The position numbers and the translations under genes were made by a program. Positions 33,914 to 42,501 of a stretch of 64,000 nucleotides of DNA are shown here, one piece after another. The DNA comes from CAVQJU01 sp963712905 (GTDB taxonomy: Bacteria; Acidobacteriota; Vicinamibacteria; Vicinamibacterales; CAVVIG01): assembly GCA_963712905.1 (NCBI GenBank), contig CAVQJU010000008.1, positions 124,001 through 188,000 on the forward strand, read 5' to 3'. Under the pieces are notes generated by a model, which searched no databases, was not told the DNA's origin, and saw nothing but the letters and a program-made list of their open reading frames with translations. Each line of letters opens with the position of its first letter. Within the stretch, counting starts at the first letter, position 1.

Positions 33914-34304
33914 CGCCACGATCTCGCTCGTGAACCCGCTGGTTGCGGCCGACCCGTCGGTCACCGTGCTCGAGTGGGACGTGCTGCGCCACAACCCGGC
34001 CCTCGTCGATCGCTTTGACGCTGTGCGGGCGAGCAACGTGCTCAATCACACGTACTTCTCAGCGGAACAGATCGGGCACGCCGTGTCGCATCTGCACGGG
34101 TATCTGCGCAATGGCGGCTGGCTGCTGGTGTCGCGAAGCCGCGTGTCCGGCGCCGGCGAAGTGGACCATGGCTCGATCTGGCGGAAGGAAGGCGGCCGCT
34201 TCGTTCACCAGCACAGCTTCGGCGCAGGCGCGGAGATTGCGGCGCAGGTCGATCAGTTTCGCGAACAGGAGGCGCCGCGCGCGGTCGAATCGCTGGCGAC
34301 CTGA
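33786..34304 (+). CDS. Class I methyltransferase-like protein, C-terminal part (continuation after frameshift)
   Basis: About 172 codons from GTG 33786 (or ATG 33789) carrying the later methyltransferase strands (TVLEWDVLRHNPAL, FDAVRASNVLNHTYFS, LRNGGWLLVSRS). It lacks the SAM-binding glycine loop, which lies in the preceding frame, so on its own it would be non-functional. A single-base insertion in the C3 homopolymer at 33763 explains the break. Converges with the minus-strand beta-helix gene 8 bp downstream. Confidence 0.65.
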   Translation: MMVRVGPIGLQLSSLDTARDPLSRGLGRWYLGRTAARQSMPVDATISLVNPLVAADPSVTVLEWDVLRHNPALVDRFDAVRASNVLNHTYFSAEQIGHAVSHLHGYLRNGGWLLVSRSRVSGAGEVDHGSIWRKEGGRFVHQHSFGAGAEIAAQVDQFREQEAPRAVESLAT

Positions 34305-34311
34305 CAGGCGC

Positions 34312-35826
34312 TCAAGGCTTCTCGGCCCCGAACTCCGCGGCGCCAAAATCCGGCGCCGTCCCCGTAAACTTCAGCGCCACTCCCTGACCCGATTGCCACG
34401 ACAAGGCACGGTCCAGCGTCAGCGTGCGCGCCGGGTAATCGATGTGGACGATTCGGGCGGATTCGCTCGTGCCGATCAATTGAATGTCGTCGCCGACCTC
34501 ACCGGGAATGGTCAAACCGTCGCTGAACCAGACGACGTCAGCGACCGGCAGCACCGTGCCGTTTCCGGCCGAGCGCGTGACCGTCAGCGGGCCGGCGCGA
34601 TCGATCATCCGGCTGCCGCTCTTGAGGTGGAGGTCCGGCTTGGCCTCGTCCACGAAGCCCGGGTCGGCCGATTCGATGGCGTTGCCCGTGGTCACGACGG
34701 ACGAGCGGTCGTCGATCGAGATCTGGCCGCCGCGGCCCTCGCAATCGCCGTTCTTGTAGAACAGGTTGTTGAGGGCGCGATTGTCTCGATACTGCTTGGA
34801 ATCCCCCGCGAAGCCGATCAGGCCGAAGCATCGATTGCCGTAGAACGTGTTGTGATAGAGCCGGTTGCCGTACACGAACAGCGATTCGCTCGCGTACGAC
34901 TGATACGCCACGCCGCCGCCAAGGGAGTTGAGGAAGACGTTTCGACGGACGATTGTGTACTGGCCGCCGTGCTGAATCGCGTTGCGGTCGTGTGTGTTCC
35001 AGGAACCGCGGCTCACGCTGAAGATGTTTTCTTCGACGAGATTCCGCTTCGTGGCGTCGAGGCGCAGCGGCGCGTCGCTGAGCTTCTCGCAGTCGAAGAT
35101 CTCCATGGCTTTCTGCTCGGCGTTGGCCAGCACGTTGCCTCGCACGATATTCCCGCTCGAGCACTTGATGCAGATGAGGGTGTGGCGGGCGTTACGGAAC
35201 GCGTTGCGCGCGACCACGTTGCCGTTCGACGCGTCCTGAATCATCAGGCTGTCGTTGCCGTCCTCGAACCGGTTCTCGAGAATCCGGTTGTACACGCTCC
35301 GGACGATCTTGAGGCCGCCGGTCGTACCGTGCGCGGTGGCCCGCCTGAACGTGACGTGCTGGATCGTATTCTCGCGGGCATCCTCCAACCGTCCCCAGCC
35401 CGTTGTGTCCTCGACAGTCAGGCCGTCGACGACGATGTGCGTGCGGCCGACGATCTGAATAGCCGGCGCGTCGATGCGGGCGATCGTGACGGTCTCGCGC
35501 TCGGCGTTGCGGAAGACGATGGGGCGTTCGGCGGTGCCGGAGGCCGCCGGCACCAGCGGTTCCCGATAAACGCCGGCGCGAATCAGCACCGTCGTCCCGG
35601 CCTCGGCGCGCGCCACCCCGCCCGCAAGCGTCTTGAAGGCGGTCTCGCGTCCGCCCGTGCATGACCGGGTGTCGGGCGCGTAGGACGTGCAGGAGGGAGC
35701 CGCGATGCCCGCGTCCACGTAAATAGTGACCGAGGCGGCTTGTCCGCCGAACGCCGCGGGAGCCGGCGATACAGCGATCAGACAGGCAATGAGCGGCGTC
35801 CGGACTCGATCGCGCAGGCGAGACAT
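34312..35826 (-). CDS. Secreted right-handed parallel beta-helix protein
   Basis: 504 residues from the ATG at 35826 (an in-frame TTG lies 15 bp further out). A signal peptide (RTPLIACLIAVSPAPAAFGGQA) is followed by a DUF1565-like opening (VTIYVDAG ... AFKTLAGGVARAEAGTTVLIRAGVYREPL) and a long parallel beta-helix with Asn ladders (NRILENRFEDGND, GNVVARNAFRNARH, GNIVRGNVLANAEQ). The C-terminal part (FSDGLTIPGEVGDDIQLIG ... GAAEFGAEKP) is a small beta domain common in such proteins. It probably acts on or within extracellular polysaccharide. Different in sequence from the paralog pair at 25-29 kb. Divergent from the gene at 35940 across about 110 bp. Confidence 0.82.
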   Translation of the reverse strand: MSRLRDRVRTPLIACLIAVSPAPAAFGGQAASVTIYVDAGIAAPSCTSYAPDTRSCTGGRETAFKTLAGGVARAEAGTTVLIRAGVYREPLVPAASGTAERPIVFRNAERETVTIARIDAPAIQIVGRTHIVVDGLTVEDTTGWGRLEDARENTIQHVTFRRATAHGTTGGLKIVRSVYNRILENRFEDGNDSLMIQDASNGNVVARNAFRNARHTLICIKCSSGNIVRGNVLANAEQKAMEIFDCEKLSDAPLRLDATKRNLVEENIFSVSRGSWNTHDRNAIQHGGQYTIVRRNVFLNSLGGGVAYQSYASESLFVYGNRLYHNTFYGNRCFGLIGFAGDSKQYRDNRALNNLFYKNGDCEGRGGQISIDDRSSVVTTGNAIESADPGFVDEAKPDLHLKSGSRMIDRAGPLTVTRSAGNGTVLPVADVVWFSDGLTIPGEVGDDIQLIGTSESARIVHIDYPARTLTLDRALSWQSGQGVALKFTGTAPDFGAAEFGAEKP

Positions 35827-35939
35827 CGGAGACCTCTGCAATTCTGAGAAGGAGACAAGGCGCCAGTGGATCGGCGAATATCTAGTCTAACTGTTTGACC
35901 TCAGGGGACCGATAAGACGATGCGGATGGAGCCCGGTCT

Positions 35940-36485
35940 GTGCTGAAGCGGGTGAGTTGGCCCGGCGTGATCGTCGTGGCGGGCAGCACGGCGTACTCGT
36001 GGTTCAATGCCTCGCCGCATGTCGCGCCGAGTGAGCCGACGGCAAGGGCGGAGGCGACGGCACAGGCGGAGGCGACGCCTCCGGCGGCCGGCCGCGAAGC
36101 CTCGGCGTCAGCGATCGCGTCCATGCAACTGCACGACTGGAGCCCGAAGGTTCCGCCGCACGGCCGGCCCGAACGGAATATCTTCACGTTCACGCATGCG
36201 GCCCCCAAGCCGGCTCCAGCGCCGCCTCCGCCCGCCACGGGCCTGCTCGCGGGAGGCGACGGGCACACGGCGCCGCTCGTCCTGTTCAAGCTTATTGGCG
36301 TCGCAGAGGATCAGGGCCCCGACGGGGTCTCGCGCACGGCGATCATCTCCGGCCAGGGACAGCTATACATGGTCAAGGAAGGCGACACGCTGGCCTGGAT
36401 TTACCGGGTCAGCCGTCTGTCGGGCGAGAGCGTCGAACTGCTGGACACCACCGGCGGCGAGCCGCTCCGACTGTTCCTGAAGTAG
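35940..36485 (+). CDS. Hypothetical protein, PilP/GspC-like C-terminal domain
   Basis: A 181-residue protein from GTG 35940. It has a short N-terminal hydrophobic anchor (VSWPGVIVVAGSTAYSWF), an Ala/Glu/Pro-rich periplasmic linker and a small C-terminal beta domain (LFKLIGVAED ... TAIISGQGQLYMVKEGDTL ... VELLDTTGGEPLRLFLK). The domain resembles the periplasmic PilP/GspC-type homology region of type II secretion and type IV pilus inner-membrane proteins, but no such system is nearby. Function unknown; resemblance is by eye only. Confidence 0.55.
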   Translation: MLKRVSWPGVIVVAGSTAYSWFNASPHVAPSEPTARAEATAQAEATPPAAGREASASAIASMQLHDWSPKVPPHGRPERNIFTFTHAAPKPAPAPPPPATGLLAGGDGHTAPLVLFKLIGVAEDQGPDGVSRTAIISGQGQLYMVKEGDTLAWIYRVSRLSGESVELLDTTGGEPLRLFLK

Positions 36486-36544
36486 TTGCGATGGGCTCCA
36501 CCGCCGGAAACGGCATCGATTCTGCTAAAGCAGGGGCAGACGGG

Positions 36545-37009
36545 CTAGCGGGGGACCGGCTGCTTCTTCGGCGCACGCATGATGCGTGCGATTTTCCACG
36601 TGGTATCGGCCTGCTGAACCCAGACGGCGAAGTAGCGGCCGTAGATGTCGTACGCGCCGCGCGGGTTGCCCTGGGGAGCCAGGGTCTGAACGTAATCGCC
36701 CATGTCGTAGATGACGCCGTCGTATCCGGCCGTTTCGCGAGGCATCACACGCAAATCGACCGGTCGGACGCGCTGTGTGAAAAGATCCGTGAGTACCGCA
36801 CGGATGGCCGCGCGGCCGACGATGTCGTCGAGTCCGGATTCCATGATCCTGGCGTCGGCCGTGTAGAGATTCGCGAGCGATTCGGTGTCGCGGTTTGTCA
36901 GCCACGCGGAGTACTGCGTCCAGTGCCGCGCCACGAGGGCCGAAGGGTTATCGGCCGGCTGCGCGGCGAAGAAGACGAGCAGGGCGAGGAGCCATGACAT
37001 TGACGGCAT
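36545..37009 (-). CDS. Secreted SnoaL/DUF4440-like protein
   Basis: 154 residues from the ATG at 37009 (ATG 37000 also possible), with a short signal peptide (MSWLLALLVFFAAQPA). The mature part has an NTF2-like fold: HWTQYSAWLTNRDTESLANLYTADARIMESG, then a conserved central helix and terminal strands (YGRYFAVWVQQADTTWKIARIM). Proteins of this family are small ligand-binding or enzymatic cones; no active site can be named. Divergent from the gene at 37057. Confidence 0.7.
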   Translation of the reverse strand: MPSMSWLLALLVFFAAQPADNPSALVARHWTQYSAWLTNRDTESLANLYTADARIMESGLDDIVGRAAIRAVLTDLFTQRVRPVDLRVMPRETAGYDGVIYDMGDYVQTLAPQGNPRGAYDIYGRYFAVWVQQADTTWKIARIMRAPKKQPVPR

Positions 37010-37056
37010 TCTGCGGGTTTCCGCGGCGGATTGCAACGAGGGGGGAGAACAGCTAG

Positions 37057-37713
37057 ATGGGCGTGTGGACTGAGCTCGTCGGCGTCCGGAAAGATCTCCG
37101 CCTCCGCGCCAAGTGGTGGCATCACGCCGCCGTCGGCCTCGCGTGGTTCTCCGGCCTGCTTGTCTATCTGATCGTCGGCGGCGCGATCGCCAGACGGCCA
37201 CAGGCGCTGACGACAGCGAACACCTATTCGCTGACGCTGCTGAACCATGCGGAGACCCGAAAGACGACGACCACCATGGCGGACCTCGATGCGCTGAAGG
37301 GAATCGTCGGCAGCGTCAGCAGCGACGGCAACCTTGTGCCTCTGGAGCGTGCGCCAGGCTCCGACATCCATTGCGAGAGCAAGGCGGGATACAAAGCCGA
37401 TGAACGCGCGACGATCGGCGGCCGAGCCTACAACGCCATACCCGACTCTCCCGGCCAGCCTGCCGCCGAGCCGCGGCACTGCATCGCCTCCGGGCTGTAT
37501 ACGACGTACGCGGCGGACGCGATTGCCGTCTATGTGCCCGACGGAACCGGTGTGCGAAAGCAGCAGGTGCGGGGGTTTTCCGGCGGCATGATTGCCGTCT
37601 TCGTCTGGTTGATCCTGTACTGGAACGTTTACTATCGCGGGATCATGCCGTTCTACGCGCGGGCCCGCCAGGAACGGCGCCGGCGTCATATGGAGCGGCA
37701 AAGCGTTCGGTAG
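37057..37713 (+). CDS. Hypothetical membrane protein with two TM segments
   Basis: A 218-residue protein preceded by a GGGGGGAG ribosome-site candidate. It has TM segments at about 23-45 (WWHHAAVGLAWFSGLLVYLIVGGAI) and about 172-195 (GMIAVFVWLILYWNVYYRGI), with a polar extracytoplasmic domain between and a basic cytoplasmic tail (RARQERRRRHMERQ). Two Cys in the loop could pair. No family recognized. Confidence 0.6.
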   Translation: MGVWTELVGVRKDLRLRAKWWHHAAVGLAWFSGLLVYLIVGGAIARRPQALTTANTYSLTLLNHAETRKTTTTMADLDALKGIVGSVSSDGNLVPLERAPGSDIHCESKAGYKADERATIGGRAYNAIPDSPGQPAAEPRHCIASGLYTTYAADAIAVYVPDGTGVRKQQVRGFSGGMIAVFVWLILYWNVYYRGIMPFYARARQERRRRHMERQSVR

Positions 37714-37734
37714 CGCTCCGCCCCGAGCGGCCGA

Positions 37735-38724
37735 CTACAGGCGTGCGAGGCGCCAGGCCAGATCGCCGACCGAACTGCCCCCGGAAATCCTGGGGGCCTC
37801 CAGCCAGTCAGTGTCGATCCCGTTGATCCCGTCGATCGTCGTGAACGCCGTCCGGAAGCCGTTTTGCCGGAGCAGGCGCTTGGCTTCGTCCGAGAAATCG
37901 ATGGCGCGGCCGTTCGGGTAGGCAAACGTCTCGACGGGTTTTCCCGTTTCCGTCTCGATGCGCTCGCGGCACGTCCGGATCTCGTCGTCGAGCGGCTGGC
38001 CGTCGAGTCGCGAGACGATCACGTGGTTGTGCGTGTGGCCGCCATACGTGGTGAGATCGCCGGCCTGCCGCACTTCCTCCCAGGTCATCGTCTGACGCGG
38101 GGCGCGCAGCGTCGATGCGTCGACGCCGAGAGCCGAGAGAATGAGCGCCGTGGTCGCTTCCTTGTCAGTCTCCGGCTGGCGCTTGATGTAGTCCTTGGCT
38201 GCCGCCAGGAACGCGGCCTTCCCACTCTCGCTCAGCTCGAAAGTATCGTGACCGGCGGCATTCCAGGGCAGTTCTGCTCGCAATTTTCTGGTGGCCCGGA
38301 CCGCCAGATAGAGCCGGTCCCACCATCCGATCACGGACGGATCGTCGACGAACCGCGTGCACAGGAAATTCATCGCGCGGATCCCGTATTCCTGCAGCAC
38401 GGGATACGCATGATCAAAGTAATCGCGATAGCCATCGTCGAACGTCACCATGACGTTCGGTTTCGCTGTGGAGACGCCGCTTTCAGCCTGTTCGCGGAAA
38501 TCCGCGGGCGCGATGACGTTGCAATTTCGTTTCAGCCAGGCCATCTGCGCACGAAAGTTCGCGACGTCCAGATTCGGAAACGGATCGGTGGCGGTTCCGA
38601 CGCGGTGATAGTTGAGAACGACGCAGCCGGGAGTTCGCGGCCGGCGGGAAATGGCCGGCCCCACTCGCGTGGCCGCGGCGGACAGGAAGACCTTTGTGAA
38701 CGACGTGATAGCGACCGGGAGCAC
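37735..38724 (-). CDS. NodB-like polysaccharide deacetylase
   Basis: A carbohydrate esterase family 4-type enzyme. Metal and catalytic signatures are TFDDGYRD (first Asp catalytic, second metal) and GGHTHNHV (the metal His pair), plus CVVLNYHRVG at the N-terminus and AYPNGRAIDFSDEAK near the C-terminus. The start is uncertain: GTG at 38724 gives 329 residues, while a TTG at 38829 would add 35 residues and overlap a regulatory element. It probably removes N-acetyl groups from the EPS. Divergent from the thioesterase operon. Confidence 0.87.
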   Translation of the reverse strand: MLPVAITSFTKVFLSAAATRVGPAISRRPRTPGCVVLNYHRVGTATDPFPNLDVANFRAQMAWLKRNCNVIAPADFREQAESGVSTAKPNVMVTFDDGYRDYFDHAYPVLQEYGIRAMNFLCTRFVDDPSVIGWWDRLYLAVRATRKLRAELPWNAAGHDTFELSESGKAAFLAAAKDYIKRQPETDKEATTALILSALGVDASTLRAPRQTMTWEEVRQAGDLTTYGGHTHNHVIVSRLDGQPLDDEIRTCRERIETETGKPVETFAYPNGRAIDFSDEAKRLLRQNGFRTAFTTIDGINGIDTDWLEAPRISGGSSVGDLAWRLARL

Positions 38725-38824
38725 GCAGCTGACGAAGCAAGGGGCGTGCGCACTCGAAACAGGTGCCGGGGCGCGTGTGGGGATGATTTTGGCCCAGATC
38801 GAACCAGTCGGCAGCAGACTGGGC

Positions 38825-38850
38825 GACAAAAGACAGCCATTAGGCAGACT
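38825..38850 (+). promoter_or_regulatory. Conserved bipartite element GACAARAG-N4-CC-N8-GACT, copy B
   Basis: GACAAAAG at 38825-38832, CC at 38837-38838 and GACT at 38847-38850. The first base lies 83 bp upstream of the sigma-54-like core at 38908. Activator-binding site is the best guess (inference). Confidence 0.6.
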
Positions 38851-38907
38851 AAGCGTTGATGACCTCTGCCTGGCTTGGGCAATCCGGGCCGTTTGCTGCC
38901 CGTCGGC

Positions 38908-38923
38908 TGGCGCGCATCTTGTT
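38908..38923 (+). promoter_or_regulatory. Sigma-54-like core promoter of the TE-II/PPTase/MbtH operon
   Basis: TGGCGC-GCATC-TTGTT. The -24 GG and -12 G are correctly placed, but the -12 box is TTGT, not TTGC. The whole 16-mer is nearly the same as the cores at 42457 and 50458. Predicted start about 38934, 17 bp ahead of the ATG. Confidence 0.6.
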
Positions 38924-38950
38924 TTCCATAACCCTCAACACGCCGTGCCC

Positions 38951-39745
38951 ATGACACCGACAAGCTCGACCGTTCAACAGTCTCGCGACCCGTGGATTGT
39001 CCGGCCAAAGCCGAATCCCGCCGCCTCGCTGCGGATATTCTGCTTCCCCTATGCAGGTCTGGGCACTTCCGTGTTCCGGGCATGGCCAACCCTGTTTCCA
39101 CCCCAGGTCGAGCTGATCCTGATGCAGCCGCCCGGCCGGGAGAGCCGGTGGGGCGAGCAGGCCTTTCGCACCGCGGCCGATCTGGCTGACGCCGCGACGC
39201 AGGCAATCGTTCCGCTGTTGACGACGCCGTATGTGTTCTTCGGTCACAGCCTGGGAGCGATGACCAGCTTCGAGGTCGCGCGGCGGCTGCACCGGGCGGG
39301 CCAGCGCATGCCGTTGCGGATGTTTGCGTCCGCGCACCGGGCGCCGCATCTGCCGCACCCGCATCCGATCCTTCACGGGCTGGCCGACAAGGAATTCATC
39401 GACCAGCTGTGCCGCCAGTACGGAGGCATCCCGCAGGCGGTGCTCGACAACCCCGATCTGGTCGAGTTGATGCTGCCGTGCCTGCGCGCCGACTTCACCG
39501 TGTTCGAGACCTATCAGTACGCCGACGAAATGCCGCTGCCGTGTCCGATTACGGCGTTTGGCGGCGCGCGGGATCGCCGGATCAGCGAACGTGAGATCGC
39601 CGAGTGGCGCCAGCAGACCGACAGCGACTTCCGATGCGAAATGTTCGACGGGGATCACTTCTTCCTGCAGGACAAGCGCGAGCTGCTGATCGACAGCATC
39701 ATGCGGGACCTGCGCGCGATGACCCCGGCGGTGCTCGATGCGTAG
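38951..39745 (+). CDS. Type II thioesterase (GrsT/RifR-like)
   Basis: 264 residues from ATG 38951. Stand-alone alpha/beta-hydrolase of the assembly-line editing type: opening FCFPYAGLGTSVFRAW, nucleophile elbow GHSLGAM with Ser, and a late acidic residue and His in GARDRRI and GDHFFLQ. Such enzymes hydrolyse mis-loaded acyl groups from carrier domains. It starts about 17 bp after the predicted transcription start and overlaps the PPTase gene by 8 bp. Unlike the Cys-thioesterase at 14 kb it has no docking domain. Confidence 0.92.
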   Translation: MTPTSSTVQQSRDPWIVRPKPNPAASLRIFCFPYAGLGTSVFRAWPTLFPPQVELILMQPPGRESRWGEQAFRTAADLADAATQAIVPLLTTPYVFFGHSLGAMTSFEVARRLHRAGQRMPLRMFASAHRAPHLPHPHPILHGLADKEFIDQLCRQYGGIPQAVLDNPDLVELMLPCLRADFTVFETYQYADEMPLPCPITAFGGARDRRISEREIAEWRQQTDSDFRCEMFDGDHFFLQDKRELLIDSIMRDLRAMTPAVLDA

Positions 39746-40529
39746 GTCGGACGTGGCCTGGCAGGACGCGCCGGATCAGCTGCCGTGGCTGACGCCGACC
39801 GTCGTACATGTCTGGGCCGTCCGTCTCGATTCGCCGTCGGCGGACATCGACGTGCTGTCTGCGACGCTCTCCGCCGACGAGCGGGAGCGCGCCGGCCGGT
39901 TTCATTTCGACCGCGATCGGCGCCGGTACATCTGCGCGCGGGGCGCGCTGCGTCAGCTGCTCTCGCGGTATCTCGATGCCGCGCCGGAGGAGTTCACGTT
40001 CAGCTACGGGCCGAACGGAAAGCCCTCGCTGTCGGGACGGTTTCACGGCGCGCTCACGTTCAATGTGTCGCATTCCGACGAGCTCGCGCTCGTCGCGATC
40101 GGAAGAGACATCGAACTGGGCGTGGACGTCGAGGCGGTGCGTGCGCTCGACGATGCGGACGGGATCGCGTCGAGGTTCTTCGCGCCGCGGGAAAACGAGC
40201 GCCTCCGGTCGCTCCCCGACGAAGCCAGAACCGACGCGTTCTTCGCATGCTGGACGCGGAAAGAAGCGTATTTGAAGGCGCTCGGCAGCGGTCTGGCGAA
40301 GCCACTCGATGCGTTCGAAGTGACGTTCGCGCCGGACGAGGCGGCTTCGCTGCTCGTGTACGGGGACGATCGGGAGACGGCGCGCTGGAAGCTGCGCGAG
40401 CTTGCGCCCGGCGCCGGCTATACAGGTGCGCTGGTCACGGAAGGACCGGCCGGCGCGCGGTGCTGGCGCTGGATGCCGGCGGCCGCTCGCGACGCGCGAA
40501 TCGATGTGAATGCGGTGGAGGCGGTATGA
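39738..40529 (+). CDS. Sfp-type 4'-phosphopantetheinyl transferase
   Basis: A 263-residue enzyme that activates carrier domains by attaching the phosphopantetheine arm of coenzyme A. Diagnostic motifs are GPNGKPSL, FNVSHSDELALVAI, the magnesium-binding LGVDVEAV and FFACWTRKEAYLKALG. The length and motif set are those of Sfp rather than of AcpS. Overlaps the upstream thioesterase by 8 bp and the MbtH-like gene by ATGA, so the three are co-translated. It is the only such gene visible here and would serve both NRPS and PKS carriers. Confidence 0.95.
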   Translation: MRRSDVAWQDAPDQLPWLTPTVVHVWAVRLDSPSADIDVLSATLSADERERAGRFHFDRDRRRYICARGALRQLLSRYLDAAPEEFTFSYGPNGKPSLSGRFHGALTFNVSHSDELALVAIGRDIELGVDVEAVRALDDADGIASRFFAPRENERLRSLPDEARTDAFFACWTRKEAYLKALGSGLAKPLDAFEVTFAPDEAASLLVYGDDRETARWKLRELAPGAGYTGALVTEGPAGARCWRWMPAAARDARIDVNAVEAV

Positions 40530-40744
40530 GCACGCAGGATCGGGACGACAACACGACTTACAAGGTGGTCGTCAACCACGAAGACCAGTACTCGATCTGG
40601 CCTGCCGATCGCGGGAACGCGCTCGGATGGCGCGACGCCGGCAAGCAGGGATCGAAGCAGGAATGCCTCGACTACATCAAGGACGTGTGGACCGACATGC
40701 GGCCGCTGAGCCTGAGGAAGCGCATGGCGCAGGAGGCCTCGTAG
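40526..40744 (+). CDS. MbtH-like protein
   Basis: A 72-residue protein with the complete MbtH signature: VVNHEDQYSIWP, then the GW pair and SKQECLDYIKDVWTDMRPLSLR. These proteins bind adenylation domains and are needed for their solubility or activity. Start ATG overlaps the PPTase stop. Its presence fits the two threonine-type adenylation domains at the left of the window. Confidence 0.95.
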   Translation: MSTQDRDDNTTYKVVVNHEDQYSIWPADRGNALGWRDAGKQGSKQECLDYIKDVWTDMRPLSLRKRMAQEAS

Positions 40745-40778
40745 ACCGTGGTCGCCGTGTGGATCAAGGCCTGAGCCG

Positions 40779-42356
40779 ATGATTCGCCTCAGCGTGCTCT
40801 GGCTGGCGGTGCTCTTCGTGGGCGCCTACGCCTGGAAAGACTGGTTCCGCGGTCTGTGCGGCATCGTGCTGCTCATCGGCATCCTCGAACACCCGGATGT
40901 GCCCAAGAGCATTTTCGGCATCACGGGTCTCAACTTCTTCAACCTGCTGCTCGTCAACATCTTCTTCGCGTGGCAGGCGCAACGCCAGCGGGAAAAACTC
41001 AAGTGGGACATGCCGGCCCACATGAACGTGCTGCTGTTGATGTACCTCGGGGTCATCCTCGTTGGATGGTACCGGTTGTACAGCGAGCCCGGGTTCATGG
41101 CGGCGACCGAAACCAAGGGCAGCATGATCGCGGAGTACCTGATCAACACCCTGAAGTGGCCGGTCCTTGCGCTGCTGCTGTTTGACGGATGCCGGAGCCG
41201 CGAACGCCTCTTCATGGGTGCAGCGGCGCTCCTCGGCGCGTACGTCTTCCTCGGCTTGATGGTCATCAAGGTGATGCCGCTCGGGTCGGCGCTGATGGAC
41301 GGCAGCGAGCTCCAGCGGCTCGCGCTGCGGCTCCTGCTCAGCCGCATTGGCTATCATCGCGTCACGTTGTCGATGATGCTCGGGGGTGCGGCGTGGGCGC
41401 TCATCGGCGTGATGCCGCTGATCAAGGACCGCCGCCTGCGCTTCCTGATGCCGATCCTGGCGATCGTCATCGTGTACGCACAATCGTTGACCGGCGGGCG
41501 CGCCGGATACCTGACGACGGGCGCCGTCGGGCTGGTGCTCGGGGCTCTCCGATGGCGGAAGGTGTTCCTGATCGGGCCCGCCGTTGCCGTCCTGATCCTG
41601 CTGTTTGTGCCGGCCGCGGGCGACCGACTCATGGAAGGCTTCAGCAGCAACGAATACAACTCGGTTGTGTCGGTGAACGATTACGAGGTGGCGTCGGGCC
41701 GGACGATCATCTGGCCGTACGTGATCGAGCAGATTTACAAGAAGCCGTGGCTGGGCTGGGGCCGGCAGGCGATGCTGCGGACGGGCACGGTGAGCTTCCT
41801 GTACGTCGTGCTGAACGAGGAATTCGGCCATCCGCACAACGCCTATCTCGAAGCGCTGCTCGACAACGGCATCATCGGCACGGCGATGATTCTCGCCTTG
41901 TACCTGACGATGCTGTTTCATGCGCTGCGTCTGTTCCTCGAGAACCGGAGCAAGATGGCCACGGCCGCCGGAGGAATTGCCGGGGCCTTGATCCTGGCGC
42001 TGATGGTGGCGGGAATGGCGAGCCAGTCGTTCTATCCGATTGAGGGCACGGTCGAGATGTGGGCGGCCATCGGTCTGATGCTGGCCGTTTCCGTCGAGAG
42101 AAAGCGGGCGCTCGACCGGGCCGGCCTCGTGCACGTCCCGGGGGCGGCGTTGACGTGGTCGCCGACGAAGCCCGTCGTCGACCTCGACGCCTTCATGTGG
42201 CCGGCGGATTCAACGTCCTGGTGGGCGCAGCCCGCGCCCGTGAGTGTTCCCGGGACCGAGCCGGCCCCCAACGTCCGTCAAACCGTCGCGGCGTCCTGGC
42301 GGCAGCGCGCGCCGGTTTCTGGCACGACGACGTCCACCGTTCGGTTCAGGTTCTGA
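40779..42356 (+). CDS. O-antigen ligase/Wzy-like polysaccharide polymerase
   Basis: A 525-residue inner-membrane protein with about ten to eleven TM helices and the Wzy_C-type periplasmic loop (SGRTIIWPYVIEQIYKKPWLGWG ... EFGHPHNAYLEALLDNGIIG). The HxHN motif and the preceding Arg are the usual functional residues. The C-terminal 100 residues are cytoplasmic, Pro/Ser-rich and poorly structured. It should polymerize or ligate EPS repeat units. It lies 34 bp after the MbtH-like gene, in the same direction and apparently the same transcription unit, so an EPS gene is co-transcribed with assembly-line helper genes. Confidence 0.88.
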   Translation: MIRLSVLWLAVLFVGAYAWKDWFRGLCGIVLLIGILEHPDVPKSIFGITGLNFFNLLLVNIFFAWQAQRQREKLKWDMPAHMNVLLLMYLGVILVGWYRLYSEPGFMAATETKGSMIAEYLINTLKWPVLALLLFDGCRSRERLFMGAAALLGAYVFLGLMVIKVMPLGSALMDGSELQRLALRLLLSRIGYHRVTLSMMLGGAAWALIGVMPLIKDRRLRFLMPILAIVIVYAQSLTGGRAGYLTTGAVGLVLGALRWRKVFLIGPAVAVLILLFVPAAGDRLMEGFSSNEYNSVVSVNDYEVASGRTIIWPYVIEQIYKKPWLGWGRQAMLRTGTVSFLYVVLNEEFGHPHNAYLEALLDNGIIGTAMILALYLTMLFHALRLFLENRSKMATAAGGIAGALILALMVAGMASQSFYPIEGTVEMWAAIGLMLAVSVERKRALDRAGLVHVPGAALTWSPTKPVVDLDAFMWPADSTSWWAQPAPVSVPGTEPAPNVRQTVAASWRQRAPVSGTTTSTVRFRF

Positions 42357-42374
42357 GTGTGGCTGGCGGAGGGC

Positions 42375-42400
42375 GACAAGAGACACCCATTCTGCGGACT
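42375..42400 (+). promoter_or_regulatory. Conserved bipartite element GACAARAG-N4-CC-N8-GACT, copy C
   Basis: GACAAGAG at 42375-42382, CC at 42387-42388 and GACT at 42397-42400. The first base is 82 bp upstream of the core at 42457. Confidence 0.6.
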
Positions 42401-42419
42401 TCATGGCGCCGAGGTCTTG

Positions 42420-42442
42420 GACCCGCGTGTTCCATGCGGGTC
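42420..42442 (+). terminator. Hairpin after the Wzy-like gene
   Basis: gacccgc and gcgggtc form a perfect 7-bp stem around a 9-base loop, followed by ttccgg. It could be a weak terminator for the upstream unit, but it also lies between the bipartite element and the core promoter. Confidence 0.35.
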
Positions 42443-42456
42443 TTCCGGCGCCTGGC

Positions 42457-42472
42457 TGGCGCGTATCTTGTG
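42457..42472 (+). promoter_or_regulatory. Sigma-54-like core promoter of the sulfotransferase operon
   Basis: TGGCGC-GTATC-TTGTG, nearly identical to the cores at 38908 and 50458. Predicted start about 42483. A good ribosome site (aaggagag, 42489-42496) and the GTG start follow. Confidence 0.6.
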
Positions 42473-42501
42473 TGTAAGGGCCTTGGACAAGGAGAGTCAT
42501 C

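Noticed and set aside
34312..35664. Plus-strand frame of 573 codons crossing the minus-strand beta-helix gene
   Set aside because: Begins as the real methyltransferase tail region in another frame and continues as antisense of a gene with signal peptide and clear beta-helix repeats.
36491..36997. Plus-strand 168-codon frame over the SnoaL-like gene
   Set aside because: Antisense of a minus-strand gene with signal peptide and family motifs.
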